NCBI RefSeq assembly: GCF_001431535.1 | Contig: NZ_LDJK01000060.1 | Coordinates: forward strand, 30,756-94,755 | DNA: 64,000 nucleotides | Direction of reading: 5' to 3' | Origin: Stenotrophomonas chelatiphaga | GTDB taxonomy: Bacteria > Pseudomonadota > Gammaproteobacteria > Xanthomonadales > Xanthomonadaceae | Part shown: piece after piece, positions 8,992 to 17,168 of the stretch | Layout: every line of letters starts with the position of its first letter | How positions within the stretch are numbered: position 1 is the stretch's first letter | Translations under genes and position numbers: made by a program | The notes under the pieces: model-generated | What the model saw: only the letters and a program-made list of their open reading frames with translations | Database searches by the model: none | What the model was told of the DNA's origin: nothing

Positions 8992-11733
8992 TCAGAACTT
9001 GTAGCGGACGCCGAGCAGGACCTGGCGGCCGGTCTCGGTGTACATCAGCGGCAGCTGGCCGGTCAGCGGCGAACGCACCCATTCGTCGGACGCTTCGTTG
9101 GTCAGGTTGACGCCTTCCAGGGTCAGCTCGAGCTGGTCGCTGACCTTGTAGCGCAGCGAGGCGTCAATCATCGTGGTGCCGGTCATGCCGTGCACGCCGT
9201 CCAGGTTGAAGCCGGTTTCCTGGCCCGGTGCCTGGGTCAGGTAGTCGTCGCGGTTGGTCGCCGACACGCGGCCGGACCAGACTTCCCCTTCATAGAACAG
9301 CGTGGCGTTCCACGAGGTGGGCGACAGGCCGGTCAGGTCGTTCTTCATCACCGGCTGGCCCTGGCCATTGAGGTACTGGATCTTCGATTCCACCCAGGTG
9401 TAGTTCAACTGCACGCCGAAGTTGGACCACTTGCCCGGCAGGAAGGTGAACGGCTGGGTGTAGTTGGCTTCCGCGCCATGCAGTTCGCCACCGGGGGTGT
9501 TCAACGGAATGCTGAAGGTGAACTCGTCGTTGACCGTGGCACCGGTGCCGTCCAGCAGGCTGGCCGGCAGGCCGCTGGTGGAGTACGGACGCACGTCGCG
9601 GGTGGTCTGCACGAAGGACTCGATGTCCTTGTAGAACAGGCCCAGGCCGAGCATCGCGCCTTCGTTGAAGTACCACTCGAAACCGAGGTCGACGTTGGTC
9701 GCGCGGATCGGATCCAGGTTCGGGTTGCCACCGGCAACCGTGCGTGCGCCGCCGGCCACCGCCACGGTCACGCCCGGGGTCAGGAAGCCCAGGCCCGGAC
9801 GGGTCATCACCTTGGCCGCGCCGAGGCGGATCAGGAAGTCCGGCGCCACTTCGGCGACCAGGTTGAACGAGGGCAGGGTGTCATCGTACTTGCGGTTGCT
9901 GGTGGTCAGCACCGGCACGCCGCCGACGGTGGCGTAGCCGTTGGATTCCTGCTTGGTCTCCACATAGCGCACGCCGAAGTTGCCCGACAGCGGGATCGAA
10001 CCGAGGTCGGTGGAGAACTCGCCCATCAGCCACACGCCGCGGTCCTTTTCTTCCACGCTGCGGCTGTTGTTCAGGCGCGGGGCGACGGCGAAGGTGCCGG
10101 TGTTGCTGTAGATGTCGAACAGGTCGGCGACCGCATCCAGGTTCGGTACCACCCAGCGCGACGGAGTGCCGCTGATGCCCTGCAGGCCTTCCTGCTGGGT
10201 GTAGGCCGGCGGCACGATCAGCCCGCTGCCCGGGAAGGTCGGCACCGCCAGTTCACTGGCGCGGCGCAGTTCCACGGTGTCGAAGCTGTAGTCCTTGGCC
10301 AGCACGCCACCCTTCAGGCGGAAGCCGGGGCTGATGTTCCAGTTGAAGTCCAGCTGCGCGGTGTCGAAGTCGTTGTCCACCGTCTGCGGGCGCAGGCGGA
10401 TTTCAGCGAGCGTCCAGCCATTCGGGTTGGTCGGATCCACGCCGTAGTTGAGGATCGGCATGTTCTTGTTGCCACGGTAATCGTAGCTGTACCCATCAAC
10501 ATCGAACTTGTCCATGATGATGGTGGTCTGCACCGGGTTCTCGTGCGCCGAGCGCGAGGTACCCAGCTTGCCGCTGATCGAGAACGCATCGCTGAAACGA
10601 TGGTCCAGGTTCAGGCTGACCTGCTTGAAATCGGTGCTCCACTCGTCGTGGCGGTTCTCGCTGCGGATGTCGACGTTGTCGAACACGCCGTAGACCAGCG
10701 CGTTGTTGCGGATCTCACCGTCGCGCACGATGGTCTGTGGCTTGCCGGTGCCGGAGCGGCTGAAGGAGATCGCTTCGATGTAGTGCTCGTCGCGGTCGGC
10801 ATCGATCTTCGAATACAGCGCGTCCAGCGACAGTTCGGTGCGATCGGTCGGCTTCCACTGCAGCGAGCCGGTGACGCCCAGGCGTTCCTGCTTGTGCTCC
10901 ATCTGCACGTAGCGCGGGAAGCGCGGGTGGAACACGTTGGCACCGCGTGCGGCGGCGAACGGCGAGCTGGCGGCGAAGCCACCGTTGCTCGGGCCATTGG
11001 CCCAGCGGCCGGTGTTGGAGCCTTCTTCCAGCGCCTGGCGCTCGGAATAGGCCACCGACAGCAGCGCACCGAAGGTGCCATCGGCGAAGGTGTTGGAGAT
11101 CAGCGCCGCCATGCGCGGATCGGCCTTCTGCGCCATGTCGTTGTAGCTGGCCTGGCCGCTGGCGGCGAAGGTGAAGCCTTCATAGTCGAACGGGCGCGCG
11201 GTGCGCAGGTCGACGGTGGCGCCGAGCGAGCCTTCTTCCACATCGGCCGAAGCAGTCTTGCGCACGATCAGCTGCGAGAACAGGTCCGATGCGAACACGT
11301 TGAAATCGAAGCCACGGCCGCGGTTGGTACCGCCGCTCTGGTCGCCGGCGCCGACGGTGGCCAGCGCTTCCATGCCGTTGATGCGCACGCGGGTGAAGTC
11401 CGGGCCGAGGCCACGCACCGAGATGCTGCGGCCTTCGCCGCCGTCACGGGTGATCACCACGCCGGGGATGCGCTGCAGCGATTCGGCCAGGTTGAGATCC
11501 GGGAACTTGCCGATGTCTTCGGCGACGATGGCATCGACCACGCCGGCTTCGCCGCGCTTGATGTCCAGCGCCTTTTCCACGCTGGCGCGGTAGCCGGTGA
11601 CGGTCACTGCGTCCAGGTTGGTCGCAGCGTCGCTGCTGGTCTGCTGGGCGACGGCGGGGGCGGCGAGTGCCAGACCGATGGACAGGGCCAGCAAGGTAAC
11701 CGGTGTCTTTTTGCGGTTGCTACGAGAAATCAT
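8992..11733 (-). CDS. TonB-dependent receptor, Xanthomonas/Caulobacter type (pectin locus, second)
   Basis: About 913 aa from ATG 11733, preceded by the purine-rich ribosome site GGGAGAGGGAAAGG. A TTG six codons upstream is less likely. Signal peptide MISRSNRKKTPVTLLALSIG... ends at AVAQ. Plug motifs are VTVTGYRASVEKALDIKRGE, FPDLNLAESLQRIPGVVI and ISVRGLGPDFTRVRINGMEA, and the barrel ends GVRYKF. It is a diverged paralogue of the adjacent receptor and shares promoter elements with it, so both probably respond to the same pectin-derived inducer. It presumably has a different oligomer specificity. Function in pectin uptake is inferred from the lyase/esterase and kdgKA neighbours. Confidence 0.92.
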   Translation of the reverse strand: MISRSNRKKTPVTLLALSIGLALAAPAVAQQTSSDAATNLDAVTVTGYRASVEKALDIKRGEAGVVDAIVAEDIGKFPDLNLAESLQRIPGVVITRDGGEGRSISVRGLGPDFTRVRINGMEALATVGAGDQSGGTNRGRGFDFNVFASDLFSQLIVRKTASADVEEGSLGATVDLRTARPFDYEGFTFAASGQASYNDMAQKADPRMAALISNTFADGTFGALLSVAYSERQALEEGSNTGRWANGPSNGGFAASSPFAAARGANVFHPRFPRYVQMEHKQERLGVTGSLQWKPTDRTELSLDALYSKIDADRDEHYIEAISFSRSGTGKPQTIVRDGEIRNNALVYGVFDNVDIRSENRHDEWSTDFKQVSLNLDHRFSDAFSISGKLGTSRSAHENPVQTTIIMDKFDVDGYSYDYRGNKNMPILNYGVDPTNPNGWTLAEIRLRPQTVDNDFDTAQLDFNWNISPGFRLKGGVLAKDYSFDTVELRRASELAVPTFPGSGLIVPPAYTQQEGLQGISGTPSRWVVPNLDAVADLFDIYSNTGTFAVAPRLNNSRSVEEKDRGVWLMGEFSTDLGSIPLSGNFGVRYVETKQESNGYATVGGVPVLTTSNRKYDDTLPSFNLVAEVAPDFLIRLGAAKVMTRPGLGFLTPGVTVAVAGGARTVAGGNPNLDPIRATNVDLGFEWYFNEGAMLGLGLFYKDIESFVQTTRDVRPYSTSGLPASLLDGTGATVNDEFTFSIPLNTPGGELHGAEANYTQPFTFLPGKWSNFGVQLNYTWVESKIQYLNGQGQPVMKNDLTGLSPTSWNATLFYEGEVWSGRVSATNRDDYLTQAPGQETGFNLDGVHGMTGTTMIDASLRYKVSDQLELTLEGVNLTNEASDEWVRSPLTGQLPLMYTETGRQVLLGVRYKF

Positions 11734-11782
11734 GGCCTTTCCCTCTCCCAAAGGTCTGGTTCACAACGCGATGTCAGCAAGA

Positions 11783-11837
11783 TGACACCGCTGGTCAGGG
11801 CGGACGTTAACAGCACCTTCAGGATCGGGCATCTTGC
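11783..11837 (-). promoter_or_regulatory. Candidate promoter/operator of the 8992-11733 receptor
   Basis: Contains TGACACCGCT at 11783-11792 (followed by GGTCA, a partial dyad with TGAC), TTAACAGC at 11807-11814 and GCATCTTGC at 11829-11837. Order and spacing match the block at 8846-8912 upstream of the other receptor. This lies in the 286-bp divergent region shared with kdgK. Confidence 0.45.
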
Positions 11838-11939
11838 ACCGCAACAGATTGCGCATGTCCCGCAGAGGCTTGCGGGACAATGACTTCGACAATGGGGGCG
11901 GGTAGACGTGGTGGCCCTGAGGACTAGAATGACACCGAT

Positions 11940-11949
11940 AGCCAAGAGC
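11940..11949 (+). promoter_or_regulatory. Candidate operator upstream of kdgK
   Basis: TGACACCGAT lies about 70 nt before the kdgK start, identical over ten bases to the element at 8846-8855. It may be a half-site of a LacI- or GntR-type sugar regulator. No regulator gene is in the window, and a ten-base match is modest evidence. Confidence 0.35.
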
Positions 11950-12019
11950 CACGCGGGGTGCGTGGTTCCCTCCGGCGGGCAGCGACGCGATGCTGCGGTC
12001 CGGGCAACGAGGACATCTG

Positions 12020-13039
12020 ATGAGTCGAGTGGTCTGTTTCGGGGAACTGTTGTTGAGGATGGGTGCGCCGGGCAACGAGCTGCTGCTGCAGTCGCCGCGC
12101 CTGGATGTGCATGTCGGCGGCGCCGAAGCCAATGTCGGCGTATCGCTGGCGCGCTTCGGCCATGACGTGGCGATGGCCAGCACGGTGGCCGACAACCCGC
12201 TGGGCGCGCATGCGCTGGGCGAGCTGCGCCGGCACGGCGTGGACACCCGCGGCGTGCGCCTGCAGGCCGATGGCCGCATGGGCCTGTACTTCCTGACCAC
12301 CGGGGCCGTGCAGCGCGCCAGCGAAGTGGTGTATGACCGCGCCGATTCCGCGTTCGCGCTGAGTACCGCGGCCGACTACGACTGGCCGGCGCTGCTGCAG
12401 GGCGCGGACTGGCTGCACCTGTCCGGAGTCAGCCCGGCACTGGGCGCCGATGTGGCCCAGGCCACGCTGGCGGCCGCACGCGCGGCACGTGCGCAGGGGG
12501 TCAAGGTCTCCTTCGATGGCAACTTCCGGCCCAAGCTGTGGCAGCGCTGGGGCGGTGATGCCAAGGCCATCCTGCGCGAACTGTTCGCCCAGGCCGACAT
12601 CGTGTTCGCTGATTACCGCGATATCGAAGTGGTGCTCGGCCAGCCCTTCGCGCAGGAAGACGTGGTCGCCCGCGTGGAAGCGGCAGCTGCCGCCGCGTTC
12701 GCCGCCTTCCCGCAGTTGCAGTGGATGGCCTGCACGCAGCGCCAGGCGCTGAGCGTGGACCACCACGCACTGGGCGCGCTGCTGATCGGCCGCGACGGCA
12801 CGCGGGCCCAGGCGCCGGTGCGCCAGCTGCAGGGCATCGTCGACCGGATCGGCGGCGGGGATGCGTTCGCTGCCGGCATCCTGCATGGCATCATGCGCGG
12901 CTTCGATGCCGACGCCACCGTGCGCTTCGGCTTGGCCGCCGGTGGCCTCAAGCATTCGATCCCCGGCGATTTCAACCCCGTCAGCGAAGCTGATGTATTG
13001 GCCCTGGTGGGCGAGGAGCGTTTTGATGTCAGGCGCTGA
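12020..13039 (+). CDS. kdgK: 2-dehydro-3-deoxygluconokinase (KDG kinase)
   Basis: A 339-aa PfkB-family sugar kinase that phosphorylates 2-keto-3-deoxygluconate to KDPG, the step after pectin/uronate breakdown. It begins MSRVVCFGELLLRM, has the substrate-binding GGAEANVG near residue 37 and the PfkB signature DRIGGGDAFAAG, with catalytic Asp near 281. ATG 12020 is chosen because it follows a GAGGA site and aligns with the family N-terminus; the in-frame ATG 30 bp upstream lacks these. It overlaps kdgA by 14 bp, forming an operon divergent from the receptors. Context as well as motifs support KDG rather than ribose or fructose. Confidence 0.93.
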   Translation: MSRVVCFGELLLRMGAPGNELLLQSPRLDVHVGGAEANVGVSLARFGHDVAMASTVADNPLGAHALGELRRHGVDTRGVRLQADGRMGLYFLTTGAVQRASEVVYDRADSAFALSTAADYDWPALLQGADWLHLSGVSPALGADVAQATLAAARAARAQGVKVSFDGNFRPKLWQRWGGDAKAILRELFAQADIVFADYRDIEVVLGQPFAQEDVVARVEAAAAAAFAAFPQLQWMACTQRQALSVDHHALGALLIGRDGTRAQAPVRQLQGIVDRIGGGDAFAAGILHGIMRGFDADATVRFGLAAGGLKHSIPGDFNPVSEADVLALVGEERFDVRR

Positions 13040-13664
13040 TCCGCGCGTTCGCGCGGTACTGAAACTTGCACCGGTGATCCCGGTGTTCACCCCCGATGAC
13101 GTGGACGATGCGGTGCAGGTCGCCCAGGCGCTGTTCCGCGGTGGCCTGCCGGTGGTGGAAGTCACCCTGCGCACGCCGCGCGCGATGGACGCGATCAAGG
13201 CCATGGCCGAAGCCGTGCCGGATGCGGTGATCGGCGCCGGCACGGTGTTGACCGCCGCGCAGATGCAGGCAGTGAAGGAAGCCGGCGGGCGCTTTGCGGT
13301 ATCGCCGGGCGCGACCGATCGGCTGTACGCGGCCGCACGCGACACCGACCTGCCGTTCCTGCCCGGCGTGGCGACCTCGTCGGAGCTGATGCACGGGCTG
13401 GAGCAGGGACTGGATACGTTCAAGTTCTTCCCCGCCGTGCAGGCCGGCGGTGCGCCGTTGCTGGCCGCCTGGGCCGGCCCGTTCGCCGATGTGCGCTTCT
13501 GCCCCACCGGCGGTATCAGCGTGCAGACCGCGCCGCAGTTCCTCCACCTGCCGAACGTGCTGTGCGTCGGCGGCTCGTGGTTGACCACCGCCGCACTGCT
13601 GCAGAGCCGCGACTGGGCGGCGATCGAAGAACTGGCCCGCCAGGCATCGGTGCTGGCCAGCTGA
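13026..13664 (+). CDS. kdgA: 2-dehydro-3-deoxy-6-phosphogluconate (KDPG) aldolase
   Basis: A 212-aa class I aldolase splitting KDPG into pyruvate and glyceraldehyde-3-phosphate. VEVTLRTP places Glu45, and TFKFFPA places the Schiff-base Lys133, the same numbering as E. coli Eda. GAGTVLT and CPTGGIS are also conserved. It starts inside the end of kdgK with a GAGGAG ribosome site 8 nt upstream, so translation is probably coupled. In this locus it completes the pectin-to-central-metabolism route; it could also serve the Entner-Doudoroff pathway if no second copy exists. Confidence 0.95.
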   Translation: MSGADPRVRAVLKLAPVIPVFTPDDVDDAVQVAQALFRGGLPVVEVTLRTPRAMDAIKAMAEAVPDAVIGAGTVLTAAQMQAVKEAGGRFAVSPGATDRLYAAARDTDLPFLPGVATSSELMHGLEQGLDTFKFFPAVQAGGAPLLAAWAGPFADVRFCPTGGISVQTAPQFLHLPNVLCVGGSWLTTAALLQSRDWAAIEELARQASVLAS

Positions 13665-13684
13665 CCTGCGCCGACGGCGTGAGA

Positions 13685-13746
13685 GCATGACGGCCAGCGG
13701 CCGTCATGCTTCCGCCTTCCGCTGCGCTCGCCGAGGATGGCTCGGC
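13685..13746. repeat. Two GTAG/REP-type palindromes
   Basis: GCATGACGGCCAGCGG and its complement form a perfect hairpin at 13685-13709, and GCCGAG...CTCGGC forms a second at 13730-13746. They follow kdgA and may act as a transcript end or mRNA stabiliser. Confidence 0.75.
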
Positions 13747-13799
13747 GCTACCAGGGCAGCGTCCAGCGCGGCCGACCCAGTCGGCTCTACAATTCGCAC

Positions 13800-14192
13800 A
13801 TGGCGATGTTGAAGACCTTCCTGTTTTCCCTGCTTGCGCTGGGCGGTTCGCTGCTCGCACTGGTGCTGGTCACCACGGTGGCCAGCTGGCTGCCGCCGTT
13901 GATCGGCGTGCATGCGGGCGGCGCGGTGCAGCTGGGCTGGGACTTGGCCTTCACCGTGCTCGGCGGCATTGCCGCAGTGGCGTTCGCCAGCCACTACGCG
14001 CCCTGTTGGCCGCGGTCGCACGGCGTGTCCCTCTGGTTGCTGCTGGCGGTCGCCTCGCTGTGGGCGGCCTGGGACATGGGCAACGACTTCCCGCGCTGGT
14101 TCGTGGTGCTGCTGGTGGTCTCGCTGCCGCTGCAGCTCGGTGCTGGCCTGTGGCTGGGTGCACGCCGTTTGCGCACCGCAACAAAGGCTTAA
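13800..14192 (+). CDS. Small inner-membrane protein of unknown function
   Basis: 130 aa beginning MAMLKTFLFSLLALGGSLLA, with four probable membrane segments (about 5-27, 40-63, 72-92 and 100-122). I do not recognise a family. A longer frame to 13737 would run through the repeat hairpins, so ATG 13800 (or 13806) is preferred. Hydrophobic composition and a normal GC-rich codon pattern support it as real, and it lies between kdgA and a TonB receptor in the same direction. Nothing in it indicates a link to pectin use. Confidence 0.7.
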   Translation: MAMLKTFLFSLLALGGSLLALVLVTTVASWLPPLIGVHAGGAVQLGWDLAFTVLGGIAAVAFASHYAPCWPRSHGVSLWLLLAVASLWAAWDMGNDFPRWFVVLLVVSLPLQLGAGLWLGARRLRTATKA

Positions 14193-14217
14193 CAATTCCC
14201 CCCTAGTCTCTATGTCC

Positions 14218-14230
14218 GCCGGTTACCGGC
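14218..14230. promoter_or_regulatory. Palindrome upstream of third TonB receptor
   Basis: GCCGGTTACCGGC is a 6+6 inverted repeat 77 nt before the receptor start. It is a possible repressor operator. It does not resemble the elements of the two other receptors. Confidence 0.3.
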
Positions 14231-14306
14231 ACGGCCGCGCAGGGGCCTTGTGCGAACCATCGCATGGGCGCGCGGCACGAACTCACAGGGCAATGGGGAC
14301 CATCCG

Positions 14307-17114
14307 ATGCGCAATACCCTCCGGGAGACGCCGACGCGCGTCCCCCATGCGAAGCTTTTGTCCCGCGCCGTGCGCGCCGTGCTGGTGAGCGGCATCGCCA
14401 CCCTGCCATTGCAGGCGCTGGCAGATGAAGCAGCGCCCGTTGCAGGCGGTGCAGCGGCGATGCAGCAGCTGGACACGGTCGTGGTGACCGGCGGCTACGC
14501 AAAGAGCCTGGAGCGCGCGGTTGATCTCAAGCGCAGCAACATCGGCTTCTCCGATTCCATCGTCGCCACCGACGTGGCCGATTTCCCGGAACAGAACCTG
14601 GCCGAAGCACTGCAACGCATGCCCGGCGTTACCATCGAACGCAACAAGGGACTGGGCAGCAAGGTCAGCGTGCGTGGCCTGCCGTCCGAGTTCACCCACG
14701 TCTCGATCAACAACCTCGCCACCGCCTCGGGCAGTGGCGGACGCGATGTGCAGTTCGATATCTTCGCCTCGGACGTGGTGCAGACCGTGACCGTGCAGAA
14801 GTCGCCGACCGCGGCCGACGAAGAAGGCGGCATCGCCGGTTCGGTCTACATCGAAACCGCCAAGCCGTTCGACTATGCCGAGCCCAAGTTCAGCGCCTCG
14901 GCCGAAGTGGCCAACAATTCGATCAACGGCAAGAACGATCCGAAGATCTCCTTCCTGGCCAGTGATACCTGGGGCGACTGGGGCGGGCTGGTGTCGTTCT
15001 CCAAGGCCAAGCGGACCAACCGCACCGACTCCAATTCCGGCATCAACTTCCGTCCGATGGGCCGCTTCCTGGAAGCATCCGGCAGCCGCGGTGCACAGGC
15101 GGCTGCGGTGCTGGCGCGCGATGCGGGCATCGTCGTCGGCAACCGCATGGACAAGGACGAGACCAACCGGATCATCTTCCAGGACAAGGTCGGCGATCGC
15201 ATCTACCTCAACGAGCAGGACCAGTGGGGCGCGACCGCATCGCTGCAGTTCAAGCCGAGCGACGCGTTCTCGCTGAGCTTCGATGCGATGTTCGGTGGCT
15301 ACGACACCCACGAAGACGAATACGATGCGGCGGCCTATTCGGCATCCAGCCGCAGCACCCTGGACACCATCCACGACTACGACGCCGACACGTTGTCGCG
15401 CTATGGCATGGTGGTCCTGCGCGATGTGTCCTACACCGCCACCCAGCATGAAATCCTGAGCAAGGAACGCTTCGCCAACACCGACTACCGGCAGTTCAGC
15501 ACCAAGCTGGACTGGACCGTGGGCGGCTGGGACATCGATGCGCTGGTCGGCTACTCCGGCGCACGCCGCGATTCGGACTACGCCAACCTCAAGCACGTCG
15601 CCTACGCCCCGTCGCGCACGCGCTGGACCGCCAACGGCGGCGAGACCCTGGCCAGTGCGGCGTCCAACGGGTTCGACATGTACAACTCGCCGGAGAAGTA
15701 CCTGTTCGAAGCCTACGAGACCGAAGTGGAGCACGTGAAGGACGACAAGTACGCCGCGCAGCTGGACTTCCGCCGGTCGATGGAACTGGCGTTCTTCCCG
15801 GCGCTGACCAGCGTCAAGTTCGGTGCGCGCTACACCGACAAATCCAAGGACCGCGCGTTCGGCAACACCAAGATCCAGGGCCCGACGGCTGGCAGCGCGG
15901 CATGGGTGAACACCCGCACGCTGGCCGACAGCAAGCCCGGCTGGATCAGCGACATCGTGCCCGGTGGCGGCTACCAGCCGAGCAACCTGGACTGGCAGCA
16001 GGTGTCCAACAGCTACGCGCGCAACACGTTCCGCTATGCGGGTTTCACTACCCCGCTGGACAACGGCCAGTTCTACCAGGTCGATGAAAAGACCCTGGCG
16101 CTGTATGCCATGACCGATTTCTACTTCGATATCGGCACGGTACCGGTGTACGCCAACCTGGGCGTGCGTTCGATCGACACAAAGGTCGATTCGGCCGGCT
16201 TCCACCCGGTGCAGAACGCCGATGGCAGCAGCGGTTACACGCCCACGCCGATTTCCAGCAGCGGTGACTACAGCGACCTGCTGCCCAGCTTCAACATGAC
16301 CGCCGAAATCGCCGATGGCCTGGTGCTGCGCGCCGCCGCATCGGAAACGCTGATGCGTCCGTCGCTGACCGACATCGCCTACCGCCGTACCGTCAGCTGG
16401 TCCAGCTTCCGCTTCATGGACGGCAACCCGGCACTGAAGCCGACCACCGCCAAGCAGTGGGAAATCGGCCTGGAGAAGTACCTGGAGAACGGCGGACTGC
16501 TGTCGGCCTCCTACTTCTCCAAGAAGATCGACGGCGTGGTGCGGCAGTCGCTGACCGGCATCGTGCCGAACGTGGAGAAGCTCAACGCCAACGGCTCGCT
16601 GGACGGCTACTACGACTTCGAGGTCTACCAGCCGGTCAACGCTGATGGTTCCTACAAGGTCACCGGCGTGGAACTGGTCGCGCAGCTGCCGCTGTCGATG
16701 CTGCACCCGGCGCTGGAAGGCTGGGGCATCAATGCCAACTACACGCAGCTGGACAACTCGCTGACCGGCGCATCGGACCTGGATATCCCGACCCCGCCGG
16801 AAGGCCTGGCCGAGAAGGCGTACAACTTCACCCTGTACTACGAGAACGATCGCTTCGACGCGCGCGTGTCCTACAACTACAAGGACAAGTACGTGGAGTA
16901 CATCCACCTCAACCTGTACCCGGTGTACCGCGATGCCTACGGCCAGACCGATGCGTCGATCGGCTTCCGTCTGAACGACACCTGGAAGCTGAGCCTGGAT
17001 GCGATCAACCTGTTCGACGAAGAGACCTCCGGCTACACGATCGATAAGTCCTTCCCGACCCAGTACGAGTTCTCAGGTCGCCGCGTCAGCCTCGGCATCC
17101 GCGCCGATTTCTGA
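14307..17114 (+). CDS. TonB-dependent receptor, Xanthomonas/Caulobacter type (third)
   Basis: 935 aa from ATG 14307, which has a GGGGA ribosome site; a longer frame from 14250 adds an unlikely N-terminus. An Arg-rich signal peptide ends near ALAD. The plug has VVVTGGYAKSLERAVDLKR, FPEQNLAEALQRMPGVTI and VSVRGLPSEFTHVSINNLA. The barrel ends RRVSLGIRADF. It belongs to the same broad family as the two pectin-locus receptors but is clearly diverged (FTHVSIN rather than FTRVRING). It does not share their promoter block, so its substrate could be another plant sugar or chelate. Operon membership with the small membrane protein upstream is possible. Confidence 0.9.
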   Translation: MRNTLRETPTRVPHAKLLSRAVRAVLVSGIATLPLQALADEAAPVAGGAAAMQQLDTVVVTGGYAKSLERAVDLKRSNIGFSDSIVATDVADFPEQNLAEALQRMPGVTIERNKGLGSKVSVRGLPSEFTHVSINNLATASGSGGRDVQFDIFASDVVQTVTVQKSPTAADEEGGIAGSVYIETAKPFDYAEPKFSASAEVANNSINGKNDPKISFLASDTWGDWGGLVSFSKAKRTNRTDSNSGINFRPMGRFLEASGSRGAQAAAVLARDAGIVVGNRMDKDETNRIIFQDKVGDRIYLNEQDQWGATASLQFKPSDAFSLSFDAMFGGYDTHEDEYDAAAYSASSRSTLDTIHDYDADTLSRYGMVVLRDVSYTATQHEILSKERFANTDYRQFSTKLDWTVGGWDIDALVGYSGARRDSDYANLKHVAYAPSRTRWTANGGETLASAASNGFDMYNSPEKYLFEAYETEVEHVKDDKYAAQLDFRRSMELAFFPALTSVKFGARYTDKSKDRAFGNTKIQGPTAGSAAWVNTRTLADSKPGWISDIVPGGGYQPSNLDWQQVSNSYARNTFRYAGFTTPLDNGQFYQVDEKTLALYAMTDFYFDIGTVPVYANLGVRSIDTKVDSAGFHPVQNADGSSGYTPTPISSSGDYSDLLPSFNMTAEIADGLVLRAAASETLMRPSLTDIAYRRTVSWSSFRFMDGNPALKPTTAKQWEIGLEKYLENGGLLSASYFSKKIDGVVRQSLTGIVPNVEKLNANGSLDGYYDFEVYQPVNADGSYKVTGVELVAQLPLSMLHPALEGWGINANYTQLDNSLTGASDLDIPTPPEGLAEKAYNFTLYYENDRFDARVSYNYKDKYVEYIHLNLYPVYRDAYGQTDASIGFRLNDTWKLSLDAINLFDEETSGYTIDKSFPTQYEFSGRRVSLGIRADF

Positions 17115-17144
17115 TCGGCTGTCGGTGGGTGACTGCTGTCGGTG

Positions 17145-17167
17145 GGTGACGACCGTTGGTCGTCACC
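17145..17167. repeat. REP-type palindrome (GTGACGACC family)
   Basis: GGTGACGACC and GGTCGTCACC pair perfectly around TTG. A partial copy (TCGGTGGGTGAC) precedes it at about 17122. It separates the convergent receptor and ligD genes and may end both transcripts. Confidence 0.75.
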
Positions 17168-17168
17168 G

